64,000 nucleotides of DNA from Novipirellula sp052161655 (lineage in GTDB: Bacteria > Planctomycetota > Planctomycetia > Pirellulales > Pirellulaceae). The stretch is from positions 1,860,001-1,924,000 of the forward strand of contig NZ_CP197418.1 of the NCBI RefSeq assembly GCF_052161655.1, written 5' to 3'. The translations under genes were made by a program, and so were the position numbers. Positions 27,842 through 36,260 of the stretch are shown piece after piece. The notes beneath the pieces are model-generated. The model was not told the DNA's origin. It made no database searches and saw nothing but the letters and a program-made list of their open reading frames with translations. The stretch's first letter is position 1. Every line of letters starts with the position of its first letter.

Positions 27842-30800
27842 TTCGATCGCTCCCCGCGTCGTTTGCTCAGTAATTCTTTGCGGCGTGACGCTCGTGATTG
27901 TCCTGCCGACGTGCGTGGTAACGAAGGCGAATCGTCGCCTTGAGGCGTGTTGATCGCATCAATGTGCTGCGACAGCGTGCGGATCGTGGGAAAACGAAAT
28001 AGGTCAGTAATCATGATCGACGCACTCAATTGGTTTTTGAGCATCCGATGAGCCCGCACGGCCAATAGCGAATGGCCGCCTAAATCAAAAAAGTTGTCAT
28101 CCAGTTGGATCGAATCAAGTTGCAAGGTTACACGCCAAATGGTTTCAAGTTTCTGCTGAGTCTCATCGAGGTTCACGGCTGGGGTGGGCTTGGGTGTCGA
28201 TGCGATAGCTTGGTCGCGTTTCCACCCTGGCAGGGCGTTGCGATCAATTTTACCATTTGGCGTGAGCGGAAACTCGTTTAAACAGACCCATCGCGAGGGG
28301 ATCATGTGTGATGGCAACGTTTCGCGAAGTGAGTCTCGTAACTTGGCTTTTGAAACATCGCTTGGGTCCGCATCGCTGAGCACCACGTAGGCCACGAGTT
28401 CGACCGATGGGGTCGCGTTCGGATCGGCAACTACCACACTTTGACGGACAAAGGGGTGCGAATCGATCGCGTTTTCGATTTCCCCCAATTCAATCCGGTG
28501 TCCGCGAATTTTTAGCTGGAAATCGGATCGGCCGAGGAATTCGATTTCGCCATCGGCGTTCCAGCGAGCCAAGTCGCCGGTGTTGTACATGCGACCGCCA
28601 TCGAGGCAAGAAAAGGGATCGGGGCAAAATCGTTCGGCGGTCAATTCGTCCTGCCGCAGGTACCCCGCAGCAACACCGTCGCCCCCAATCCAAAGATTCC
28701 CGGCAACGCCATCGGGCAGCGGTTGCCTATCGCCATCAAGAATATAGATCCGAGTATTGGCAATTGGCTTGCCGATCGAACCGGTGAACTTGACACCCCG
28801 GTCGATGACTTTGCTGGTCGACCACACCGTGGTTTCGGTGGGCCCGTAAACGTTCACTAAACGAGTCGAGGAGGTCGTCAAGATTTGGTCGGCGAGTTGA
28901 GCGGGCAGTGCTTCGCCGCCAAGCATCAAATGGGGAATCGACGTGATTGCGGCTCGCGATTCGTCGTCTTCCATCAACATTTGTGCCATCGACGGAGTGC
29001 ACTGCAAATGGGTGACCGAGTGCTGCCGGACAAGATCGAGAATGGAATGCGTTGCGACTGGAGGCGTCGCGATTTCGGTTTGGGCCTGTAACCGCAGTGC
29101 GTCGAGATCTTTCAGATGGGCGTAGGCGATTTCTGCCGGGACTCCGAAGTCGATCAGGCATGCAATCTCGGTGACGCCAGCGCCGTGCAACTTTCCAACC
29201 AAATCGAGACATTTTTCGGGCGTTCCGAACAAGCCGCTCGATTGGAAATAACGCTCAAAAGAAAACGCCAACAAGTCGTCCATTTCAGCGTCGCTGATCT
29301 TATCGAGATCAAAATCGACGACCGTCGTTCCATCGGTCCGCTTTTTGAACGCAGCCCACGTGTGTGAAAATCCTTTTAGTAAACTTGCCGACGTTCGCAG
29401 GTATTCGGTAAGCGGTTTGCGAACGAGTTCGCGGACTTCATCATTCGAGTTGCCAACAAACGTGTGCACCATCACGGTGACTTCACCGGCTTCCGCGTGG
29501 CCTGTTTCACGCCGGGCGTCGCGGTACGCATCGATTCGGGCCGTCAATTCTTCGATCGATTGTCCCAGTAGATGCGTCAAAATGTTGGCACCGATCGAAC
29601 CTGCCATCCGAAACGTGGCTTCGTTGCCAGCGGTCGTGACCCAAACCGGCAACTCTTTTTGCAGCGGACGAGGATACGTTTGGATGGCAACCTCTTTGCC
29701 GTCATGGCCGGCAAATCCTACAGTCTCGCCACGCCAAAGACGACGCACGACATCGATGTTTTCCAACATCACGGATTTTGCGTTGGTGTAGTTTTCGGGA
29801 GAAAAAATAAAATCGTTGGGCTGCCACCCCGAGGCGAACGAGATACCGACACGACCACCCGAAATCTGGTCAACCACCGACCATTCTTCGGTGACGCGGG
29901 CTGGATGATGAAGCGGTAAAACGACGCTACCCGAGCGGATTGCGATGCGGTTTGTGATCGCGGCGACTGCGGCGCTGGTTACGGATGGGTTTGGGTACAA
30001 ACCGCCGAAATCGTGGAAATGACGCTCGGGAGTCCAGATCGATGAAAAATCATGCTCGTCCGCAAATCGGGCTCCATCCATCAGTAACTGATACGGCGAT
30101 TCGCTCTGATTCGCACTGCTGGAAAAATAGAACAAACCAAAGTCGATTGGCTTGGTGGTGCTACGCAGTTTGGCCGTTGATGCGATTCGCGATGGCGTGT
30201 CGTGAAGCACGACTTTGAATCCACGAGCCAAAGTCCACAGCAGTTCCAAGACCGAGATGTCAAACGATAAACTGGTGACGGCAAGCCAAGTGCCCGGAGG
30301 ATCATGCGGAATCAAATCATCCATCCCAGCAAAGAAGTTGATCACGTTTTGGTGCGTGACCATCACTCCCTTCGGTTGGCCGGTGGAACCCGAGGTGTAG
30401 ATGACGTAGGCGAGATCGGATGGCTTGCTAGCGGAACCTTGCTTTTCCGGTTTTTGCGTCTCGCATGCCGGAGACTCGATATTGCCGACGTCAATCGTTT
30501 CGACTTCGCTGTTTGGCACGCGAGCACGACTGAGGCTGTCGACCAAAATGCAGCGTAAACGCGCATCGTCAATCACCAATTCGATACGGTGGGCTGGGAA
30601 CTCGAGGTCCAGTGGCACATAGGCGGCACCGGTCTTCATGACGGCAAGTATCGCTGCAACCATGCCAAGGCTTCGCGTGGTGGCGATTCCGACAAGATCG
30701 CCCTCTCCAATCCCCTTGGATTCAAAAAACGAGGCAAGACGATCGACGTCGGCGACAAGTTGCTGATACGTCCACTCGTGCTGGCCATCGACCAGTGCCG

Positions 30801-32568
30801 TTGCCTGCGGTGTGCGTTTCGCTTGCGACGCAATCGCTCGGTCAATTGTCTCGCGGTGATCATAGTCGCGATCGGTGCGATTACGCTCCACTAAGATTTG
30901 CTGTCGTTCTTGTTTGCTGAGCAGCGAGATTGTTTTGACAGGACGCGGATTGGCGAATTCACATTCCGCAATAAAAAGCGGTAAGCGTGAGATCGACTCT
31001 GCCCACGAATCGTCAAGTTCGGATGGACGATAGCGAAGTACGGCGACAGAGGCGTCCGGCGTAACCCAAAGTGAAAGCGGCGAATCGCAAGTCGAGGGTT
31101 CCGCCACCGAATCGACGATCAGAATGCTCGCCGTGTCTTGCAATGGGGCGTTGTTGATCTCGGGATAGCGCAGGGGCAGATCAGCGGAAAAAAATCCGTG
31201 CCGCTGCATCGATTCACGTTCCGCTCGTATCTTGTTTCGATAAGCCGCGAAGGTTTCCTTGGGATCAACGTCAAATTTCAAAGGTCGCTGTGCAGCGAGA
31301 AGTTCCGCAGTGCCTATCGACGAATCGCAAAACGCGATGTCAAAACTCTGGTTTCCGCTGATACGACTCAAAAACAATCCGAATGCAGTAAGTACATCAT
31401 CGATGTTCCAGCCGCTAGGAATGGTAATCGGCAGACGCGTTTCCGCTTCCGATTCTTGCATCGTCGTCTTTCGCTCCGCGAAAATTTCGGGAAACGCTGC
31501 TTTCGCCGAGCGAAAGACGGCGCTCGTCGATTGCTCGTTCCACAACGGTCGAACCCTGGCAAGTCGCTCGATCCAAAACTTCTGGTGCTTGCCTGCCGAT
31601 GCAGCCGCTTGGTTGATGGCGTCTTGCTGAATCGTTGTTAACGCATCGAGCAACTCGCCGACAACAAACGTATTCGCCGGTTGCTTGTCGGTCGAGAGTG
31701 CCGTGGGCAGCGGCTGGAGTTTGCCAAGCCGTAGATTCGTGGTGCTGGTTGCCACAACGATCGCGTCGGATTCCACCGCAATGATCGTGCCAGGTTCCGA
31801 TGTCGATGGTACATCAAGCACGTCTGCCGTACGAGTGATCCACCATTGGTTACGATATCGAATTTTGGGTAGGGCCAGCGGATTCTCGAAGCGGTCGCCA
31901 AAGTCCAACGAACGAACGACTGCGGCGCAAGCGATCGCCGCAGCGGAGGTGTCAATCCAGCCATCGCAGTGAAAACGTTTGTCTCGTGAAAAATAGCTTC
32001 GCTGTTGTAAATCTTGCGGCGTGGGGGAGAACGATCGATCCAAGATTCGATCCACAAGCGTGTCAAACGAATCGGTCGCCGCTTCGAAACATTTTGTATT
32101 GAGCGTGAGCGAGGTCTCGTCGTGGGCAATCTCGATCGGCACTTGCAGAACGATATCACCGGTGTCGGGTTGGTCGGTCAACACATGCCATGTGATCCCG
32201 TGCTGCGGCTGGTTTGCCGCGATTGCCCACGCGGTTGAATTCAGTCCGGCATAACGAGGCAGGTACGAATCGTGAAAGTTAATGGCCATTCGCCTGGCCA
32301 ACGCGATCACTTCGGTTGGGATCATCTGCAGGTAAGTGATGCTGAGCAGGAAATCAAACGGCGCTGCCGCCGCGGCCGCATCGGCGAGTGCACTGGGATT
32401 TGATTGAGGATCAACGCACGTGATCTGGTGATCTTGCGCCCATCGCAAGACGTCGGGGTGCGACGATGCCACTGCGGCAATCTGAAATCCGCGGGCGATA
32501 AGCGATTCGGCACACTGTACGACGAGAAGTCGATCACCCAGTAGAAATGCCGAATGCGGTTGGGTCAT
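27838..32568 (-). CDS. NRPS loading protein: formyltransferase - C remnant - A domain interrupted by luciferase-like monooxygenase - carrier
   Basis: A 1576-residue protein. Residues 1-310 are methionyl-tRNA-formyltransferase-like, with the catalytic trio Asn97, His99 (INFHDSYLP) and Asp135 (DTGDI). About 370-560 resembles the second lobe of a condensation domain, without any HHxxxDG. The adenylation domain starts near 575 with YTSGSTGQPKG near 720 and SFDISVLE at 769-776. It is interrupted at about 805-1160 by an FMN-dependent luciferase-like monooxygenase (DFGLFYFSSS, RIAIRSGSVVLPLHHPARV, ISFASGWQPNDF), then resumes (LQCTPSM, VYGPTETTVW, NGKIDR). Pocket residues D770, I771, L774, Q1189, M1215, G1217, V1240, V1248, W1249 and K1440 resemble the glycine code. 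The carrier is GGHSLL with Ser1500. The closest known idea is the monooxygenase-interrupted glycine module of myxothiazol/melithiazol synthases, combined here with a formylation domain. The product is unknown. Confidence 0.93.
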   Translation of the reverse strand: MTQPHSAFLLGDRLLVVQCAESLIARGFQIAAVASSHPDVLRWAQDHQITCVDPQSNPSALADAAAAAAPFDFLLSITYLQMIPTEVIALARRMAINFHDSYLPRYAGLNSTAWAIAANQPQHGITWHVLTDQPDTGDIVLQVPIEIAHDETSLTLNTKCFEAATDSFDTLVDRILDRSFSPTPQDLQQRSYFSRDKRFHCDGWIDTSAAAIACAAVVRSLDFGDRFENPLALPKIRYRNQWWITRTADVLDVPSTSEPGTIIAVESDAIVVATSTTNLRLGKLQPLPTALSTDKQPANTFVVGELLDALTTIQQDAINQAAASAGKHQKFWIERLARVRPLWNEQSTSAVFRSAKAAFPEIFAERKTTMQESEAETRLPITIPSGWNIDDVLTAFGLFLSRISGNQSFDIAFCDSSIGTAELLAAQRPLKFDVDPKETFAAYRNKIRAERESMQRHGFFSADLPLRYPEINNAPLQDTASILIVDSVAEPSTCDSPLSLWVTPDASVAVLRYRPSELDDSWAESISRLPLFIAECEFANPRPVKTISLLSKQERQQILVERNRTDRDYDHRETIDRAIASQAKRTPQATALVDGQHEWTYQQLVADVDRLASFFESKGIGEGDLVGIATTRSLGMVAAILAVMKTGAAYVPLDLEFPAHRIELVIDDARLRCILVDSLSRARVPNSEVETIDVGNIESPACETQKPEKQGSASKPSDLAYVIYTSGSTGQPKGVMVTHQNVINFFAGMDDLIPHDPPGTWLAVTSLSFDISVLELLWTLARGFKVVLHDTPSRIASTAKLRSTTKPIDFGLFYFSSSANQSESPYQLLMDGARFADEHDFSSIWTPERHFHDFGGLYPNPSVTSAAVAAITNRIAIRSGSVVLPLHHPARVTEEWSVVDQISGGRVGISFASGWQPNDFIFSPENYTNAKSVMLENIDVVRRLWRGETVGFAGHDGKEVAIQTYPRPLQKELPVWVTTAGNEATFRMAGSIGANILTHLLGQSIEELTARIDAYRDARRETGHAEAGEVTVMVHTFVGNSNDEVRELVRKPLTEYLRTSASLLKGFSHTWAAFKKRTDGTTVVDFDLDKISDAEMDDLLAFSFERYFQSSGLFGTPEKCLDLVGKLHGAGVTEIACLIDFGVPAEIAYAHLKDLDALRLQAQTEIATPPVATHSILDLVRQHSVTHLQCTPSMAQMLMEDDESRAAITSIPHLMLGGEALPAQLADQILTTSSTRLVNVYGPTETTVWSTSKVIDRGVKFTGSIGKPIANTRIYILDGDRQPLPDGVAGNLWIGGDGVAAGYLRQDELTAERFCPDPFSCLDGGRMYNTGDLARWNADGEIEFLGRSDFQLKIRGHRIELGEIENAIDSHPFVRQSVVVADPNATPSVELVAYVVLSDADPSDVSKAKLRDSLRETLPSHMIPSRWVCLNEFPLTPNGKIDRNALPGWKRDQAIASTPKPTPAVNLDETQQKLETIWRVTLQLDSIQLDDNFFDLGGHSLLAVRAHRMLKNQLSASIMITDLFRFPTIRTLSQHIDAINTPQGDDSPSLPRTSAGQSRASRRKELLSKRRGERSK

Positions 32569-32715
32569 GGGTATCAGCGATGCAAGCGAAACTCGAGAGT
32601 GGAAGGGATCCCCCTACTACCATACTAGAGTTTCATTCTCTGACATAACACTTGCAACGACTTCGCCCAATTTTATCGCGAGTCAACGTCGAATAGTAAG
32701 TAGGATAGGCTTTTT

Positions 32716-32745
32716 GTAGCGAAAGTCGCCAAGACTTTCGTTTAC
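32716..32745. repeat. GTAGCGAAAGTC palindrome copy
   Basis: GTAGCGAAAGTC and GACTTTCGTTTAC form a hairpin-capable palindrome of the dispersed CGAAAGTC family. It lies upstream of the NRPS gene in a 539-bp spacer that holds only repeats and, presumably, the NRPS promoter. Confidence 0.6.
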
Positions 32746-32770
32746 CCATCGTTACCTCTCCACCGACGAA

Positions 32771-33042
32771 GGAGACTGCTGATTTAGTTAGCCGCTTGGG
32801 CGAACGCTGTGAAGCATTTTCTCGTAGCTACCTTCGCCAGAAGGTGGTGATTCGTATTGGCCGGCAACCATCCACGCTCTGGCGAGCGTAGCTACGGAAC
32901 GCAAATGCCGTAATTTACCCTCTCTAAATGCTTCACAGCGTTGCGCTTTGGCGCTAGCCACGGTTTCGTCACCAGCCAACCGGGGCTAGCGCCCAAGCGG
33001 CTAACATAAGAGCGGTGATGTCGTACTAAAGCAGGAGTCTCC
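32771..33042. repeat. Nested palindromic elements (three layers)
   Basis: The outer element runs from GGAGACTGCTGATTTAGT (32771) to ACTAAAGCAGGAGTCTCC (ends 33042) and matches the intact copy at 34286-34404. It is split at 32798-32943 by a second element whose ends AACGCTGTGAAGCATTT (32803-32819) and 32926-32942 are a perfect 17-bp inverted repeat. CGCTT flanks it on both sides (32793-32797, 32944-32948), a possible target duplication. Inside that lies a third element, 32823-32896, the same as 21310-21386. Confidence 0.72.
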
Positions 33043-33107
33043 GAAGTCGGGTGAAGGGGGCGACCGCGCTATCATTTCTGCCTCACAGGCTAGAAGCCTA
33101 TGCTACG

Positions 33108-34145
33108 TTACGATTTGGGGGGACGGCCTTGGGGTGTGTACAGACAACAATCGGCGGGACAGACATCGTGCCAAGGCCCCAGGTCGCCGAGTGCTCGAGG
33201 CATCGCGTCGCCGGACAACCGTTCTTGCACGAGCTCGCGAATCATGCTGACGAATTTAGGCGACACGCCTGCGGTCGCAGCTCGCGCCATCTTGATGCCA
33301 CGCGACTTGCAAAGATCCGCGGCTTCTTCGTCCAAATCAAACAGCACCTCCATGTGATCGCTGACAAATCCGATCGGCAAGACGATCAACGATCCTAGCG
33401 GCGACGACTCGTCGAGTTCTGTGATCGCATCACACACGTCGGGTTCGAGCCACGGTTGTTGCGGTGGACCACTGCGGCTTTGGTAGACCAATTTCCATTG
33501 GTCGGCGCCAGCCATGTCGGCAACCAAACGACATGCCTCCTTGAGTTGCCGTTCATAGTCGCAATGATCCGACATCGAATACGGAATACTATGAGCCGTG
33601 AACAACACTTGAGTCGTCGCCACGTCGGCATCGATTGATTTGGCGGCTGCACTTAGATTCTCAGCCAACGTTTCGATGAAATACGGATGGTTGAATCCCA
33701 TTCGCACTTTTTCCACCGCTGGTGCACCATCGCCCACCGCTGCCTGAGCCGCGATGATGTTTTCGCGATATTGGCGACAACCGCTGTAGGAACTAAACAT
33801 GCTGGTGAAAAATGCGAGCGAACGTTTGCAGCCATCGTCTCGCATCTGTCGCAAGGTGTCTTCGAAATACGGGGCCCAATTGCGATTGCCCCAATAGACC
33901 GGCAGCTCGATTCCGCTCTCCTTGAATTCGGTCTTGATCGCCGCGAGCAACTGACGATTTTGCTCATTGATGGGGCTGACGCCACCGAAATGTTGGTAGT
34001 GCTCGACAACTTCCATCATCCGTTCACGCGGCACATTTTTGCCTCGTAAAACATTCTCTAAAAATGGGATGACGTCGTCGGGACCTTCGGGGCCACCAAA
34101 GGAGACGAGCAAGAATGAGTCGTACGGTGGCGGTGTGTCAGACAT
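33108..34145 (-). CDS. hemH: Ferrochelatase, probably [2Fe-2S]-type (actinobacterial-like)
   Basis: A 345-residue chelatase that inserts Fe2+ into the porphyrin at the end of haem synthesis. The family motifs are present: SFGGPEGPDDVIPFLENV near the N-terminus, the metal-site His in LFTAHSIPYSMSDHCDYE, YQSRSGPPQQPWLEPDV, and the Glu in GFVSDHMEVLFDLDEEA. Cys123 in SSYSGCRQYREN plus Cys329, Cys333 and Cys334 in the tail CPADCC would supply four ligands for a [2Fe-2S] cluster, the arrangement known in actinobacterial enzymes. Whether it uses protoporphyrin or coproporphyrin cannot be read from sequence. The gene stands alone between repeat-rich spacers. Confidence 0.93.
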   Translation of the reverse strand: MSDTPPPYDSFLLVSFGGPEGPDDVIPFLENVLRGKNVPRERMMEVVEHYQHFGGVSPINEQNRQLLAAIKTEFKESGIELPVYWGNRNWAPYFEDTLRQMRDDGCKRSLAFFTSMFSSYSGCRQYRENIIAAQAAVGDGAPAVEKVRMGFNHPYFIETLAENLSAAAKSIDADVATTQVLFTAHSIPYSMSDHCDYERQLKEACRLVADMAGADQWKLVYQSRSGPPQQPWLEPDVCDAITELDESSPLGSLIVLPIGFVSDHMEVLFDLDEEAADLCKSRGIKMARAATAGVSPKFVSMIRELVQERLSGDAMPRALGDLGPWHDVCPADCCLYTPQGRPPKS

Positions 34146-34265
34146 ACAGCAGCGAGTCTTCGATAAGGGCAGTGAACCAAAGCAATCAAACGAACCAAGC
34201 GATCAACCGCCGTGAACTTTAGAAGATCGGCGATGATGTGTCGATAATGTAGCAGATCCTATATT

Positions 34266-34454
34266 CACCCTCCCCGCTTGCGTTACAGACTGCTGATTTA
34301 GTTAGCCGTTTTGACGCTAGCCACGGTTTCGTCACCACTGAACCTGGGCTAGCGCCCAAGCGGCTAAAGTAAGAGCGGTGATGTCGTACCAAATCAGCAG
34401 TCTCCGTTAGGAGGATCGGAGAACGAGCTTTCAGCGAGTTTTCCAGGGAGGGTG
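34266..34454. repeat. CACCCTC element carrying an inserted 119-bp palindromic element
   Basis: The outer element (CACCCTCCCCGCTTGCG ... GAGGATCGG ... GGGAGGGTG) is the filled counterpart of 20310-20373. The insert 34286-34404 has perfect 13-bp terminal inverted repeats AGACTGCTGATTT (34287-34299) and AAATCAGCAGTCT (34391-34403). It is bracketed by CGTTA at 34281-34285 and 34405-34409, a candidate 5-bp target duplication. The insert encodes nothing, so it would need a transposase from elsewhere. Confidence 0.75.
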
Positions 34455-34480
34455 GCAACCTCTTTCTTGCAGCATCCTCC

Positions 34481-34547
34481 GCTAACACTGCGTCCCCACC
34501 CAGAGCCGGCTGCCGCCGACTCTGACCTCCCCAAAGGGAGATGAATC
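34481..34547. repeat. Dispersed element, inverted relative of 49453-49520
   Basis: The reverse complement of this stretch matches 49453-49520 closely (CACCTCCCCTTTGGGGAGGT-like start, GTCGGCGG-AGCCG-CTCTGGG core, AGTGTTAG end). It fills the gap before the C25-like peptidase gene; no gene is present. Confidence 0.6.
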
Positions 34548-34587
34548 ACAATTCTCCCTCTGCAAACCATAGCGGCGCGGCAAGCGG

Positions 34588-36150
34588 CTATCGTTTTGCG
34601 GGCTGGCGAACGATGGTGGATGCCGACGAGGTTGCCCAAGTCTGCTCGCCCGCGACCAGACAACGGATGGTCAACGGACCGCTGACGTCGGTTGGCAGCA
34701 CAAACACGCATTGATGGGTTTGGTTCGCAGTGACTGGTTGCGTGATCGAGGCAATCGAGGTTTCGTTCGGATCATCGTCACCGGAGGACGATCCCAGCGG
34801 TCGGTCCAGCGTCATCGTCAATTCGCCGTCAATCGAACAGGTCGACTCGATCGTGATCGTTTCACCAGAGTTGTAGCCCGCTTTGACTTGAATATCGACC
34901 GATTCGGGAGGATGCAAACGTAACGTCGGATCGCCCAGCAAATTGTACAGCCGGACATGTTCGCGGCGTTCATCGACCAAGTTGGTTCCTGCCGGGCTAA
35001 TCATGGCGGCGAGCGAGTCGATCATCATTCGTGTGGTCGATCGGTCGGTCGTTGAATCCCGCTGCATGTCGACCAGCGTGTTCAGCCACGCATCGCCCAG
35101 TCGAGCTTCCTTCTGATGGTAGACGCCATCGATCAATCCGATGGCGGCGGTCGCGTTACCGTAGGGCATCGTCACTCGCGTGCCAGCGATCACAGCGATT
35201 GGGCCTCCATCGGCCAGCAGCATTCGCTCGGCAAAACAATCCTGGGGTGCGTCAATCGCTCCGGTGTAACAAGCCAGTAGTAATGCGATTGGCGAACACG
35301 CTCCGACACAGTTCAGTTGTCCGATGCTGTCGCAATCGAGCACCGGTTGACCTTGAGCATTCGCCGGGACTCGGTCTAAATGAGTGACTTGGCCGTGACC
35401 GGCATACACCCAAAACCGAGCTCCGCGGTTGTAATTTTCGATCACCGCTTCGGTAAACGATTTGGTTTTGGGAAAGAAACGGTGATTGGGACTGGCGTAG
35501 GCAACCGTGGTGCGGGTTTCTGCAGGCAGAACTCCGGTGACAATCGTGCGTGTCACGGATTCAATGGCCGTGTCGATCATGCCGCCGAAGCCGCCGATAC
35601 CACCGACCAGTTGCACATTGCCTCGCCAAGAACCAAAGTCCGCATTTTGTTCGTAGCGGATAATCCGCTCGACCAGCGATTGCAATTGCGTTTCTGCTTT
35701 GACGGGAAACCTACCCACGACGGCATCGGGAATTCCGTCGCCATCAAAATCGCCGAATGGCATATCGCTCGACAAAGTGGGGGTGGAACCAAATTTGGCG
35801 GTCACGGTCGTCGCAAAATAGGTGGTTGGAATTTCACGCAGTGGATTGCAGGTCGTTCCAATCGACGGAGCATCGCCCACCAATACCACATAACGGGTGC
35901 CGGGTTCCGCCGATGCCTGGATTGCCGCCTGCAGCAATTTGGCATCGGGATTGTTATCAATAATCGATACACTTAATCCGTCGCGTTGGCGATGATCGAT
36001 CCAGTGCTGCAGTTCGGCTCGATAGGCGGGGGGACAAACCGCCAAAATATCAGCCGCCGCCGCAGAACCACGATCCGCCACGCCACTTCCTATGACCAGC
36101 AGCAACGCAGAAAGCGAAAAAAAGGTTTTTCGAAAGAACATACCGGTCAT
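34588..36150 (-). CDS. Secreted C25 (gingipain)-like cysteine peptidase
   Basis: A 520-residue protein with an N-terminal signal peptide (MFFRKTFFSLSALLLVIGSGVA). The caspase-like fold follows: AVCPPAYRAELQHWIDHRQRDGLSVSIID, RYVVLVGDAPSI, DMPFGDFDGDGIPDAVVGRFPVK, then the catalytic pair His in FWVYAGHGQVTHLD and Cys in ALLLACYTGAID. After GDPTLRLHPPES comes a roughly 90-residue Ig-like C-terminal domain. These are the marks of peptidase family C25 domains found in many planctomycete secreted proteins. Substrate and activation are unknown. The fixed order (VGD, PxGR, HG, ACYTG) supports an active peptidase. Confidence 0.8.
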   Translation of the reverse strand: MTGMFFRKTFFSLSALLLVIGSGVADRGSAAAADILAVCPPAYRAELQHWIDHRQRDGLSVSIIDNNPDAKLLQAAIQASAEPGTRYVVLVGDAPSIGTTCNPLREIPTTYFATTVTAKFGSTPTLSSDMPFGDFDGDGIPDAVVGRFPVKAETQLQSLVERIIRYEQNADFGSWRGNVQLVGGIGGFGGMIDTAIESVTRTIVTGVLPAETRTTVAYASPNHRFFPKTKSFTEAVIENYNRGARFWVYAGHGQVTHLDRVPANAQGQPVLDCDSIGQLNCVGACSPIALLLACYTGAIDAPQDCFAERMLLADGGPIAVIAGTRVTMPYGNATAAIGLIDGVYHQKEARLGDAWLNTLVDMQRDSTTDRSTTRMMIDSLAAMISPAGTNLVDERREHVRLYNLLGDPTLRLHPPESVDIQVKAGYNSGETITIESTCSIDGELTMTLDRPLGSSSGDDDPNETSIASITQPVTANQTHQCVFVLPTDVSGPLTIRCLVAGEQTWATSSASTIVRQPAKR

Positions 36151-36260
36151 TTTAGAAAGGGATAGAAATCAGCTAAGCTGCGTTTCTAGTCGTACGGCTC
36201 AATTGTAAAGTGCGACAGTCTCTCTTATCTCAACGAATCCAAGTTTTTTACGCTAGATCA

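Noticed and set aside
19982..34145. Resistance, transport or phosphopantetheinyl transferase genes flanking the NRPS-PKS pair
   Set aside because: The neighbours are a DUF374 acyltransferase (opposite strand) and ferrochelatase, both housekeeping-like and separated by repeat-filled spacers, so I do not include them in the cluster.
32569..34587. Possible CRISPR array because of repeated palindromes
   Set aside because: Copies are nested or far apart, not evenly spaced direct repeats with unique spacers, and no cas gene lies nearby.
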